Positions 31,552-42,647 of a DNA stretch of 64,000 bases are shown here, piece after piece. This DNA comes from Atherix ibis. Lineage: Eukaryota; Arthropoda; Insecta; Diptera; Athericidae. The translations under genes were made by a program, and so were the position numbers. Location of the stretch: contig OY282610.1 in the NCBI GenBank assembly GCA_958298945.1, forward strand, positions 65,283,088-65,347,087, given 5' to 3'. Below the pieces are notes generated by a model. That model had not been told where the DNA came from. It made no database searches and saw only the letters and a program-made list of their open reading frames with translations. The stretch's first letter is position 1; each line of letters begins with the position of its first letter.

Positions 31552-32700
31552 TACTAAGTGAAAGCAAAATGAGGATCATCGCTATCCTTATTAATATCCC
31601 ACCTTGAAAGCACTTCATCCATCCTACCCCTTGTTTTCCAAACTTCCCCTCCACACCCAGATTGGAAACCGTTGTTGGGAGCAAAGTTGAAAGTGACTCC
31701 TTCTCTTGACAGGCTTAAGAAGGCTAGAACTGATCCGTCCACATATAGGAAATTTTTCCTTGGACAGTTGGACGGATTAAAAGATCATCGACTGTTGTTC
31801 ACTGATGCCGACGCTGATACCGATATTACACGTTTTTCGGTCGCCGAACTTTTTGGCTGCCGAACCCGCGCACTATGTTATGGGATCTTCCCTTATAGGG
31901 CAGCTTCATATTACGGGGAGCTGTGGGCCATCAAAACGGCAATTGAAATTGCGACCAATAATTTCAGCCAACAAAGCGTTATTATTTTTAGCGACATCCT
32001 TGCCGCTTTTAAAGCCATTTGGGGCCTATCGAATGACCCAGTGCTTAGCGCAATTCGTCCTAGCCTACTTAGCAATAGGAGTGTCGAGTTGCGATGGGTG
32101 CCAGGGCATGTGGGAATTGTGGGTAATAAAAGCGCTGACAAGTTGGCTGGAGAAACACTCAAGCGACCAGTGATCACAGTCATTCCCAATTTACGTCGCC
32201 TACTAACAGAATGGCAATTAACACCATTAGGCATCCGCAGACACGATGACTGGACCAATAGCGACACTTTTTAGTCGACTCATTGGATAATCACTAATAA
32301 ACCAGTGTATTCAACATCCATACCGAAATTCTGGGCGCGGAAGCTCCTCAGAATCCAGATTAGACATACCGCTCTTACTCATAACTTCTTTTTTGGGAAT
32401 ACCAATCGTCCCTACTGCCAAGCCTGTGGTACCCATTTCACTATCATCCATATTCTACAGGAATACCACATAACCAAGAAGTACTTTGCGAGCAGGATTC
32501 CTCTCATTATGGAGTTCCTCGATATAACAACTCTATTCCCTAGTCCCTTATTTAAACTTCTACAATATACTAATCTGCTCCACAAAATATAACAAAATTC
32601 TCAACTTCTATACTACTAACCACAGACCGGTCTCTCTCAGATGATTTCCCACACGTACTACGTAGTCACCAAATGGCATCATCATGAAGTGGCCCCTAGC
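31552..32700 (+). mobile_element. Non-LTR retrotransposon fragment G3 (linker, RNase H, zinc knuckle, 3' UTR)
   Basis: Sense orientation copy of the family seen at G1 and G2. It starts within the RT-RNase H linker, carries a whole RNase H domain, then NTNRPYCQACGTHFTIIHIL, the usual C-terminal zinc knuckle (the last cysteine is Y here). A 3' UTR with one unit of the sequence that is multiplied in G1 follows (near 32625-32690). The 5' part including the RT is missing. Confidence 0.82.
31672..32592 (+). pseudogene. Retrotransposon RNase H region, one in-frame stop
   Basis: The first 200 codons are open and contain all RNase H acidic residues: D45 (LLFTDADAD), E83 (YYGELWAI), D108 (IIFSDILAA) and D156 (GNKSADKLA), plus the conserved WVPGHVGI. 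A TAG at 32272-32274 replaces a leucine codon present in G1 (DTFLSTHW). After it the same frame runs on to 32592 through SIPKFWARKLLRIQIRHTAL and the zinc knuckle. The domain itself therefore looks chemically complete, although there is no RT in this copy. The methionine used is only the first in the open stretch. Confidence 0.8.
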
Positions 32701-33442
32701 ACATGTCTAAGGGATGTTAAAAATAAACAACAAACAAATATTAATAAGTGAAATATCAACAAAATGCAATGAGGGTGAGGAATAGAGAATGGCTGGGAAG
32801 ATGAAAATAGATAATCGAAAAGTCACGAAGATGAAAATAGATAGGCGAAAAAAAAATCGGAATATATTTGGGGTGCCACTTCATTCAGCCCTAACTCGTC
32901 GATAATTTCGCCAACCGAACCCAACATTTTCTCTATTTGTTTTTTTTTTTTATAAACTGCTTAATTAATTAACTGGTAATTAAAGTTTTCTTCAATATAA
33001 GTCTACTGTCCGTTTTTCTTTTTAAATCTATCGAAAAAACCTGATTATTTTTATAGCAATAGATTTTTTTTTTATTATATTTTTATAAGTGACGGGATAG
33101 TATCTTTATAGGAAATAAATATATGTGTTCGTAGGTGTAGTTTGATTAAGTTTTGTGACTACATTAACATAATATTATAATTAACTTAGAAGAAATTTTG
33201 CAAAACTTTTTAGGTAATTTTTCATTTTCTTGTCAATTTAAATAATTTTTTTATATATCATTATTATTTATTATTTATAAGAATATTAACGAGGGTATTA
33301 TATGTGCACATACATTACATAAGATGTTGACTAATTACGAGATAAATTAAAACTTTATATATCACTTTGGCTCGGAGTTCCACTATGTTCTTCAAACTCA
33401 CCTCGATGCCGCTGTCAATATCATAATTTTTTGTTCGCACAG
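32701..33442. other. AT-rich DNA, no gene seen
   Basis: Contains a two-copy imperfect 30-bp repeat (GAAGATGAAAATAGATA at about 32799 and 32829). The minus-strand frame at 33315-33497 runs into mariner B1 and is chance. Otherwise nothing seen. Confidence 0.55.
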
Positions 33443-33444
33443 TA

Positions 33445-34736
33445 CGAGGGTCACTCAACAAGTACTTAGCCTGACCACCCAATGGAACTGCTGTCACAAA
33501 AGAAATTTACCATCATGCAGTACATTCTTTTAGTAGCCTACTGTCAAAGTTTCAGTCGATTCCCTTCATTAGTTTTGTTTTGAGAGCCTTTGAAAGCAAG
33601 CGTGTCGGTCGGTTGCACAAAAATGGAAAAAAAACAATATCGTTCGCTGATTAGATTCTTGTTTTTGGAAGGGAAAACGCGCAGCGAAATCAAAGATCGC
33701 TTGGATGCTGTGTATGGTGACTCTTCTCCTTCGATGGCGACCGTCAAGAATTGGTTCAACGAGTTTGTTCGTGGCCGCACGTCGGTTTTTGATGAGCCAC
33801 GCCGAGGTGCCCCGAAAACGGCTGCTACGGAGGAAAACGTTAAAAAAGTCCACGATCTCGTGTTGGCAGACCGTCGATTGAAGGTTCACGAGATAGCTGA
33901 GACTGTGAGCATCGCAGTAGGAACGGTGCATTATATTCTTCACGAAGAACTGGGCATGAGAAAGCTGTCGGCGCGATGGGTGCCGCGTTTGCTCACACAG
34001 AAAAGCAAACGCAACCGTAAGACCACATCGGCGACGTGTTTGGCGCTGTTTCAGCGCAATCCAGCGGAGTTCTTGCGTCGTTTCGTGACCGTCGACGAAA
34101 CATGGATTCACTTGTACACACTAAAGGCCAAGGAACAGTCGAAACAGTGGACTTCACCCGGCGAACGTGCTCCGAAGAAGGCGAAGACTATTCGATTGTC
34201 CGGAAAGGTGATGGCCATCGTTTTCTGGGATTCACAAGGTGTGATCCACATCGATTACCTCGAGAAGGGTAAAACAATCACGGGGCGCTACTATGCTGAC
34301 TTATTGGGCCGATTTGACGTCGAATTGAAGAAAAAGCGGCCCCGCTTTGCGAAGAAAAAAGTGCTGTTCCACCACGACAACGCGCCGGCTCACACCAGCG
34401 CCATCGCCATGGCCAAATTGGTCGAATTGAGCTACGAATTGCTGCCCCATCCACCGTACTCTCCAGATTTGGCCCCCTGTGACTACTTTTTGTTTCCAAA
34501 CCTGAAAAAATCACTCGCCGGGAATAGATTTGGGTCGAATGAGGAGGTCATCGTCGCCACGGAGGCCTATTTTGCTTCCCTCGAGAAAATGTATTTTTTG
34601 GACGGGTTAAGAAAGTTAGAGCATCGCTGGGCCAAGTGTATCGAGCTTGAAGGAGATTATGTGGAAAAATAAATTGCCACCTTTCCAAAATTTTCATTTT
34701 TCTTTTGTAGGCTAAGTACTTGTTGAATGACCCTCG
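33445..34736 (+). mobile_element. mariner copy B1, complete with intact transposase
   Basis: The left end CGAGGGTCACTCAACAAGTA (33445) and right end (34736) form 28-bp TIRs with one mismatch. TA lies outside both ends (33443-33444, 34737-34738). Length is 1292 bp. Family B also has B2 (43.6 kb), B3 (57.1 kb) and B4 (63.1 kb), all broken. Confidence 0.95.
33623..34672 (+). CDS. mariner transposase B1 (DD34D), uninterrupted
   Basis: 349 residues from MEKKQYR; the 11 upstream codons are open but B2-B4 all align from MEK. N-terminal HTH region with TVKNWFNEFVRGR and the GTVHYILHEELG recognition helix area, WVPRLL linker at about 119-124. Catalytic D158 (TVDETWIH), D252 (HHDNAPAH) and D287 (LAPCDYFLF), spacing 34, ending GDYVEK as in the other B copies. 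Compared with B3/B4, some sites differ (LYTLKAKEQ for WYTPETKEQ, TIRLSGKVMAI for TVRSAGKVMAT), so the protein may be impaired although open. It would act in trans on B-type ends. Confidence 0.93.
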   Translation: MEKKQYRSLIRFLFLEGKTRSEIKDRLDAVYGDSSPSMATVKNWFNEFVRGRTSVFDEPRRGAPKTAATEENVKKVHDLVLADRRLKVHEIAETVSIAVGTVHYILHEELGMRKLSARWVPRLLTQKSKRNRKTTSATCLALFQRNPAEFLRRFVTVDETWIHLYTLKAKEQSKQWTSPGERAPKKAKTIRLSGKVMAIVFWDSQGVIHIDYLEKGKTITGRYYADLLGRFDVELKKKRPRFAKKKVLFHHDNAPAHTSAIAMAKLVELSYELLPHPPYSPDLAPCDYFLFPNLKKSLAGNRFGSNEEVIVATEAYFASLEKMYFLDGLRKLEHRWAKCIELEGDYVEK

Positions 34737-34990
34737 TATGATCGTTCGACTGGGTTTCGCCAGTCATTTGACGAAACATCACCGAATCATAGAATTTTCT
34801 ATGAAGAGCCCTTGCATAGCCCTGCTAAATGCTGCGTCATCCATTTGGTAACGACCAAATCATCAATGCCATCGATAAGACCACCATAACAAAATAGCAT
34901 GAAATTTTTTGTAAAGGATTATGCCAAGTTCACGTACAAAAGAAATATTTAAGTCTGGGGTGGATAACAATATTATGCATATTATATGGG
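34737..34990. other. Unassigned DNA
   Basis: Less AT-rich than average (for example 34740-34890), no frame or family recognised. It may belong to the retroelement piece that follows. Confidence 0.35.
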
Positions 34991-34999
34991 GCATTAAGC

Positions 35000-35200
35000 G
35001 AAAGTTAATCTGGGCAAACAATTTCACTTCGTCTAAATAACCATCGTAATCCTCTTGTTAATGAACTTTTTGCAAATACTCTCCCAATCAACACCTAACG
35101 AGATGTTAAAAGGCTATAACCTTTTAGAATCTGAAAATAATAGGAACAGACAGAGACGCATCGATTGCGGTTTACTCTTTCATCATACTTTCCCATTAAC
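35000..35200 (+). repeat. Jockey-like 3' coding fragment
   Basis: Traces read NHRNPLVNELFANTLPINT, matching the NPLIQELFSISFPRNTHRRL end of the Jockey remnant at 2880-2930, then about 100 bp of similar-composition sequence. Frame is lost. Confidence 0.55.
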
Positions 35201-35838
35201 GTGCCTTTTTTTAAATATATGCTAAAAACTACTTATGTTGATGTACATAAATAAAAACATTATAATAATAAACGCATGACTTTTATATTTGTTTTTTTTT
35301 TTTTTTTTTTATAAAATGTTCCAGTATTCCTATAAAATTTATATTAAAATTGTTACAAAACTATTATTATTATTATTCTTTTTTGAAATCGTTAACGATA
35401 GATCAACAGCTTCATACGAGTATCTATCTTTAATATTTTTCTTTTTAGTATAATTTGATTTTCAAACCTATAAATAGTAGAATTTTATATATGGTACAAT
35501 TTATAGGCAATATTTTATTTAAAATATTTACAATTTTTAAGAGTTTATGTATAAATTTTTAAACAATAAACAATATATATAATAATTTGTAAAAAAAAAA
35601 CAAAAGTTTTAATTTTTCATTTAAACATTTATTATCAAAATTTTTAAAATTAAATAAAAATAATGTAATTCGACTATGCGAATTTATAATAAAAAAAGTT
35701 CTACTTAAATATTAGATGGTTATTTGGAGTTAAAAATTGTGTTTTTTTATCAGCAATGCATCAAGGATGTTGCCATCCTGAACTTATCTATCATGGTTAT
35801 GACCGAAATCTTTATTTCAGACATGAATTGCATGAGTT
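35201..35838. other. AT-rich DNA, no gene seen
   Basis: Long T and A runs; nothing recognised. Confidence 0.55.
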
Positions 35839-38580
35839 TTGAAAATAAATACTACTCAAACAATGAATCGACACTACAAATCTCTAAATTGTAATAATAA
35901 GCAGCAGTTTTCTCCAGACACTGCGTTAATCCAAGAAATCAACATACAGGCTGACAAGTGCCTCAGATTTAAAGGATTCAACATAATTAACGGTAATAAA
36001 GATATAATATTCTCTAAGGTACTATTACCAGAATTTGCAGGTATTGAAAATACGGCGATTGTCTGTACGATTGATAACAAAGATTTATTAAACGTATATC
36101 AATGTATTTTGAGCACTATGCCTCATAACGCACGAATTCTTGAAGAAGTGCAACACATTTGATCACTTCATTATAGGAGAGTTTTTTAATGTAAGGCATC
36201 TGCAATGGGGAAATATAAAAAAAAAAAACCTAAATGGTAAAGCTCTCGTAGAATGCATAAATGCAAATAATGAATTCCTCGGTAATATTATCGCACCAGA
36301 CCGACCTACATGTGAAGCTTCTTGCTCTATTTTCAATTTTTTTTTCTAATATCGAGCTTTCTGTTACCGGTGAAGCTCTGTATCAACATACCAATTTTTT
36401 CTGACCACTTTACAGCATACTAAGAAATAGTAATATCTATAAGGCAACGACCCAATTTAGGACTAAGGAAAAGCTTTAGATCTTTTAGAGACACGAGTTC
36501 AAGAAAGACCTTTAAGAAAGGCTAATACTTCTTCAAAAGCCGGCCTATCATAATCTTTCTTATTATCATATAGATAACATAATTAGTTCCTTTAATGAAT
36601 CCTTAGTGTCCTCAATGGAAGCAAACACCAAAATGATTGATACTTTTTCCAGCACAGCTGAGATTATCGATCCCCACACTAAGCAGCTGTTAAAATGGAA
36701 AAATAATCTAAATAAAGCACTATATAAGGCATACAATAATCCTAGTAAAGACGATTATTATTTCAAGGCGATCTAAATTGAAATTGAAAGTCTAAAGCAA
36801 CAAATAACTGCCAGACTTAATGACCAATGGAACGAGGTATCCAAACGTACTTTACGTAACATAGAGCCCGGTCCACATGCTTATTCTCAAATTAAGCAAT
36901 TAATTAGGGATAGAATATAAGTTAGCCTAGGTCTAAAGAAGGGGAATAGAATTATCACGGATAATAAAATCAAAAGCGAAATGTTCGCAAATTACTATTC
37001 TAAACTATATGGCAGCCAAAATATTTTCGGAATTAAATCAATGACTTACTTTTCGTCGATAATCCAAGTACGAATCCGACAAAGGCAAAATATTGTTTCG
37101 TCACAAAAAGCGACATCAAATCCTACATTGAGAGGGCATCTAGGAAAAAATCCCACGGTCCGGATGGTATACCTAGTTTAGTAATGAAAAGCCTGCCAGA
37201 AGAAGGAATAACATTGCTAACACTCATTTGCAACAACTGCATTAATAATGGGTACTTCACTAAAATATGGAACCATTCAAAAGAAACTGCACTCCTGCAC
37301 GGAAGCAGATTTCCGGCCAATATCATTCCTTTCTAATGTAGGAAAATTGTTTGTAAGGTTCATCCTAGATAGACTTACCCTCTTCATTGAGGAAGAAAAC
37401 ATAATTCCAGAATTCCAATATGGGTTTCATGAAAGCTACTCCACACAGCACGCACTTTTAAAGGTACACACAGACGTTGTACTGGAACGAATTAAAAGCC
37501 GTTCAACATGGCTTTGTTCGCTAGATATTGGAAAGGAATTCGATAGCGTACCGCACTTTGGTATCATATTCAAAATCATCAAAATGAAATTTCCAAAATA
37601 TCTGGTTAATCTAATAATCAGTTTTCTAGCTTTTAGAAAAGCCAGACTGAAATGTGAAGACAAACACAAATGCTCACGGTTCTTCGAGGTATTGTCAGGC
37701 ATATCGCAAGGCTTATTAATTGGTGTTAAGTAATATAACCTTTACATTGCAGATGTAAAGTTCAATTAAGTGGAAATACTCATATGGTATTATACGAAGT
37801 CGATACCCTAGTTTTTAGTGCATCAATGCGGCCTAAAGTACCACTGGAAGCTATGAAAGTAGATGTCAATTAACTGACAGAATACTACAATATAAGGAAT
37901 GGGGTCTTCAAGTAAATATTCCAAAGTCAGAGTGCTTGTGCCTAGCTAAGAAGAAAATCGTAGACTGCGGGTCTGGAGATAAGGGTGACTCCTTAATGAG
38001 GCGCGTAGAGAATCTTAAGTATCTAGTCTTGAATCTCAACAAGAACCTCAAATTCAACTTCTTCGTCAGGGATAAAATTTAAAAAGCCAGGACGTCACAC
38101 TTATTATTTATAAGCAATTTATAAGAGCGTTTCCAATCTGGTCATCTATTTCCCCAACGGAAGAAACTGAACTGCATAGATTGGAAAGGAAGATCTGACG
38201 AAAAGCCACAGGGTTCGAAAAATCTATACATACAAGAAAGTTTATTTCTAATGATAGGTTATCTCGGGAAGCAGGCGTTTCCCAATTTATAGTATGGCAA
38301 ATGGGGATAATGCACAAATGGGTGAAGTCATTAGCCCATCATCAAAACAGGGAAGTAAGGCAGCTGACGGAAGACAACTTACTGGAGACCGTGGAGAAAC
38401 TCCCCAAGTACTTGTCACCGTTACTACTAGTGAAGGACACAGAAGAAGCTCTGAATTAACGTGTCCAGATGTACAAGAAGAAGCCAAAGGGACAACATCG
38501 AGGGTAGCAACTACATCACACGAGGTCGGAAGCACCGAAGGGAATCAAGATCTCCATTTGAAAAAATTTAGATCTTGATT
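35839..38580 (+). mobile_element. Near-complete but dead non-LTR retrotransposon
   Basis: An endonuclease is recognisable: DTALIQEINIQADKCLRFKG, LPEFAGIENTAIVC, then RHLQWGN and GKALVECINANNEF in shifting frames. Next a linker (KWKNNLNKALYKAYNNPSKD), RT fingers (SHGPDGIPSLVMKSLPEEG), the RT frame 37248-37733 and C-terminal sequence to about 38460 (ISPTEETELHRLERKI, KLPKYLSPLLLVKDTEEAL). This is APE-type non-LTR architecture. Many stops and frameshifts; it ends in a fold-back at 38526-38597. Confidence 0.82.
37248..37733 (+). pseudogene. Reverse transcriptase frame of the 35.8-38.6 kb element
   Basis: A 161-codon stretch: DFRPISFLSNVGKLFVRFI, IIPEFQYGFHESYSTQHALL, then CSLDIGKEFDSVPHFGIIFK, where the first catalytic D is kept, and SGISQGLLI replacing the usual PQGSLL. 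The frame stops at 37733. The next motif, in another frame, reads VLYEVDTLV where YADD is expected, so both catalytic aspartates of that box are not in place. The enzyme is certainly inactive. Confidence 0.8.
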
Positions 38581-38597
38581 CAATTCAGTGCTTCCGA
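38526..38597. repeat. Fold-back inverted repeat at the retroelement 3' end
   Basis: TCGGAAGCAC (38526-38535) and GAATCAAGATC (38542-38552) pair with GATCTTGATTC (38571-38581) and GTGCTTCCGA (38588-38597), with 6-nt unpaired spacers on both sides. In addition AAGATCTCCATTTGAAAAAA at about 38547 recurs at about 38645. Confidence 0.9.
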
Positions 38598-38699
38598 AGC
38601 ATTTTAATTTGGTTAAACACCAAAGGATTTTAATTTGAATTAAAGATCTCCATTTGAAAAAATTATCTGCCCAACTTGAAGATATTTTTTTCAAATAGA

Positions 38700-39408
38700 G
38701 AATCTTTTGTTGAAATTTGAATTACGCGTTTGATGCATAATTCTTTTTTAAAGGGCTTTAAATCGCCATCTTTTCGTCACGTGAATCTTTTTTAAGATTC
38801 CTCCGGTTCTGTTTTAACTAAAAATTCATATAATTGTGATTTAAAAAAGTGAGACATGTGCTTATATGAAATATAGTAGAAAAATTGTGGAACACGTATA
38901 ACAAGCGAAAACTTCTAAAATAAAATACTTTTTTGCTCCTTAGAGGTAACGATTAACTTCCCTCCTTCCCGTCCATACAAACTTTTTATGTAGCATGACC
39001 CAAAACCAATTATTCCATTATATACCCTCCAAAAAGTTATAGAAAATAGTAAATAACGTATAAATGCCTTTTTTTCTGCCACAATTTTGTAAGGAATTAT
39101 TTTCAAGTTTTAATTCTCGCCAGTTGAGAATTTTAACTGCATAACAAATAAAAACTATTAAAGTTTATCAACTAGTAGAAATACTATAAACTTCAAGTTT
39201 TTCCATTGAACAGTCATATTCTTTACATTTTCATATACTACAATATATATGATAAATGGATATACCTTCTTTTTTTTCAACATCATATATAGTAAACGAC
39301 CGTAAAAAATTGATAAAATTGAATCATTCTATTAGAAAAAAGATTGTTTATTTCCAAAAAAAAACTGGGTAGTAATAAATTGTTTTCTTTCTATTTTTGT
39401 AACTGAAA
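38700..39408. other. AT-rich DNA, no gene seen
   Basis: No element recognised. Confidence 0.55.
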
Positions 39409-39410
39409 TA

Positions 39411-40652
39411 CGAGGGTCGTTCAATAGGTCCTTAGAAAATCCAAGAAATTGCGCTTGTTGTGTCGGTAGAGATTTTTTTTTGTAAGTAGCATTATCGACA
39501 GGAAAGCTCGATCCATAGCGTAGGTCAATTTCTATCGTCGATTAAAGTTAACGACATTTATTTGTGCATAACAATGGAAAAAAGCGAGTTTAGGGCTATT
39601 ATTAAACATTTCCATTTGAAAGGCTTAAGCCCGAAAGAAATCAAAGCCGAGTTGAATGCAGTTCATGGCACATCTGCACCTGTGTTTGCGACGGTTTACA
39701 ATTGGGTGAATGAATTTAAACGTTGCCGTTAATCCACAAAAGATGAACATCGTTCAGGACGCTTCGTTGAGGTGTCTACTCCTGAAATCATCGACAAAAT
39801 CCTCGATCTGATTTTGAACGATCGGCGAATTAAAGTGCGCGAATTAGTTGAGGCCACGGGCATATCACAAGGTACAGTCGCTTCAATTTTGCACGAAAAA
39901 TTGTCTGTGAAAAAAATTTCGGCAAGATGGGTGCTGCGTTTGCTTTCAGAGGAGAATAAGCGCAATCGTGCAGTGGACTTTGAGGCTATGTTGGCACTCT
40001 TCCATCGTAATCCTGCCGAATTTCTCCGTCGATATGTCACTGTGGACGAAACCTGGATACACTACTACACTCCAGAAATGAAGAGACAGACATCACAGTG
40101 GATTTTCAAGGGTGAACGGGCTCCGAAGAAGGTAAAAACTGTGCCATCGGCAGGGCATCATTTTTATCGACTACTTGGATTCGCAGGGCATCATTTTTAT
40201 CGACTACTTGGAAAAAGGAAAAACAATAACAGGAGCGTATTACGCGTCGTTATTGCAACGGTTGAGCGAGGAAATCAAAGAGAAACGCCCCCATCTGAAG
40301 AAGAAAAAAATCCTCTTGCATCAGGACAATGCGCGTGTGCACACCTGCGCTGTTTCCATGGCCAACATTGTGGAATTGAGAATGGAATTGTTGCAGCATC
40401 CCGCTTATTCGCCAGATTTGGCCCCGAGTGACTATTTTCTTTTCCCCAATCTGAAGAAATGGCTTGGCGGACAACGGATGAGTATTTTGCAGAACTTCCG
40501 AAATCCTATTTTTTGGACGGGATAAAAATTTTGGAAAAACGGTTGGAAAAGTGTATAGAGTTAAAAAGAGATTATGTTGACAAATAAAAAATTTTTTTTT
40601 TAAAAAACAGTTTTTTCCCATCTTTTTCTAAGGACTTATTGAACGACCCTCA
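39411..40652 (+). mobile_element. mariner copy A3, rearranged
   Basis: TA then CGAGGGTCGTTCAATAGGTC at 39411; the right TIR ends near 40652 with the terminal CG changed to CA. Interior matches A1 and A2, with a local duplication at 40151-40212 that replaces about 25 bp of coding sequence and a 35-bp deletion at about 40475. Confidence 0.93.
39574..40587 (+). pseudogene. mariner transposase A3, stop, duplication and deletion
   Basis: Starts MEKSEFRAIIKHFH at 39574. TAA at 39730-39732 replaces the serine of RGRSSTKD. The frame is then open through VDETWIHYY (first D) to TVPSAG, where a duplicated 'cagggcatcatttttatcga' block (40151 and 40184) shifts the frame and removes KVMATVFWDS. The following frame carries HQDNARVH and LAPSDYFLF (second and third D). 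A deletion at WLGGQR/MSIL, between short direct repeats, shifts it again. The end ELKRDYVDK is in the original register. All three aspartates persist but cannot be in one protein. Confidence 0.9.
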
Positions 40653-42186
40653 AATAAAAAACCACACTATTTTTAGAATGCAAAAAGGATTCGATGATAA
40701 TGAGGTTGTTTAAATGTATTTCATATCCCTTTTTTACAGCAGAGTTAAGTTCTCTCGATGATATAATCTGATTTATATCGGAAAATTCTATTTTGATGGT
40801 AATGGCAGGGGGTAGATGTGCACTTGGAAAGAATATTCTCCTCGTCTATTCGTTTTTTTTCTCCTTTTACCTCTCTTGAATAGACGATTATATGATAGTA
40901 CAAATCTACACCATATGGAGTAAAATATAGTATTAACTATAAAAAGCAGTCAACTTGAATCAAACTTTAATAAATAATACGAGTATCTGAAGAGTATGAT
41001 TAGATGTTATTTTGAAAATTGGATAAAAGTAAGAGGATGTATTTGTGAGTATTATGCTTTTAACATTATTATTTATTATGTTTGTATTAAAGCTATTGAT
41101 TAATTAAAAGTTATTAAGTAACAGAAACGATAATAAATAATTTTACATTTTTTTATAAAAAAAATTCTAATATAAAAAGAGAAAATTTTCAATAAACTAA
41201 TATTGATTCTATTGTAAATGGTTAAAAAATGCAGAATTAATTGTATCATTCTCTTCATTTAATTAATTGTATCATTCTCTGAAGCATAATACTTTAGAAA
41301 TAATTATACTTAAAAAAAATATGTATAGCAGAATCAAGATCAACCTTTAAACAAACCTGTTGGGGTATATAATTTTTGTTCCTTTGATAATGCAACAATT
41401 TGTTGCAACTCAGAATATCTGCTCTTATTAGTATTGCGCTTCTCACTAGTATCATTTAGATACTCTAGTAGCTTTTATCTTATTTTACTGTTCCATTTAT
41501 TTCGGTTACAGAATCTTTTCGTTTTATTATTCATAAAATTATTTTTTTGTTATTCTGTTGATTTCATTATCTATTTATTATCCTTTTTGTTTTATTTTAG
41601 TGAATTGTATTCCTTTTTCTACTACAAATATAAATTATGATATCATTTTCAGCCCTTGTAACGTATAAATACTCGTGTATATGAGTAACTTTCCATTTCA
41701 TCTACTTTCATATCGGTTTACCATAGTATATTTGTATTATTGTTTTTTTATTATTTAAAAAATTTATCTATGCTGTTTACAAATAATAAAGTACATATTT
41801 ATAAAATGCAAACACCTCTTTTCTCTTATAATATCATATTCCACTTTTCCTTTGAAATTATTTTTTTTTATTATTGTATTGAAATACCATATAAATCAGC
41901 ATTAAATAAAAATATAAACTTAAAATGGAATATTAGTGGAATATTAGTATTTATATAATTTAATTATAGATAACATTGAAAAATTTGAATAATTAAAATA
42001 AAATATAAAATAAAACTGGAATAATCAAAAGTAATAATACAATATAAATATAAAATCACATTAAAGTAATATTGATTCGATAAAACTAGAAAAGATTTAA
42101 GAAATTATATATTCCATGAAAATACAAATATAAAATTTCTTATTACCTTCAATGGTGCGATAATCTAGGGTTCCGGATTTCTAGTC
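40653..42186. other. AT-rich DNA, no gene seen
   Basis: Frames at 41434-41640 and 41740-41958 are F/L/I/Y-rich products of T-rich sequence with no family features. The block 40840-40900 is slightly less AT-rich. Confidence 0.55.
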
Positions 42187-42405
42187 TCATAAAAACAGTA
42201 AATATACTGTAGGCTTTCCGGTCACGATTTTTATACGAATTTCTGGAATATATGTTAGGATATATAACACTTTAATCCGGTATAACTGTGTTTTCGATTT
42301 TATCGTTATAAACGACAATTTGCCGTCTTTAAACATTTTAAGGTGATCGTCACAAACGGTAAAGAGGCCGTATAGAAAATGGTGTCTAGGTGTGTTATGC
42401 TTCAA
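42187..42405 (-). other. Unassigned open stretch of unusual composition
   Basis: 72 codons beginning MKHNTPRHHFLYGLFTVCDD, followed by a stop and a further 15 open codons up to 'attgaag/gtaataag', which resembles a splice donor on the minus strand. Its G+C content is higher than the surroundings, as seen for real coding DNA or old transposons. I recognise no family. It could be a relic of a host exon or an unknown element. Confidence 0.3.
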
Positions 42406-42647
42406 AATTAAATATATTAGAAAAATTCAACAACTTATATCTGCATAGCTTATAAATCTATTTGCATAAATCATACTTTATTAATAAAATATGATAACAA
42501 TCATTCATTTTTTCTAGTGAATTTTTGAATTAAAAACAAGTATAATTAAGAACTTTAAAAATATTAGCTACAAAATTGCGATATATCTGAAAGTAAGTGT
42601 CGCCATTTAAAAAAAAAACTATTATTGTACTTTTTTAAATAAAAAAT

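Noticed and set aside
33569..34111. 180-codon minus-strand frame
   Set aside because: It is the antisense of the intact mariner B1 transposase; the same antisense frame recurs at B3 and B4, showing that it follows from codon usage of the sense gene.
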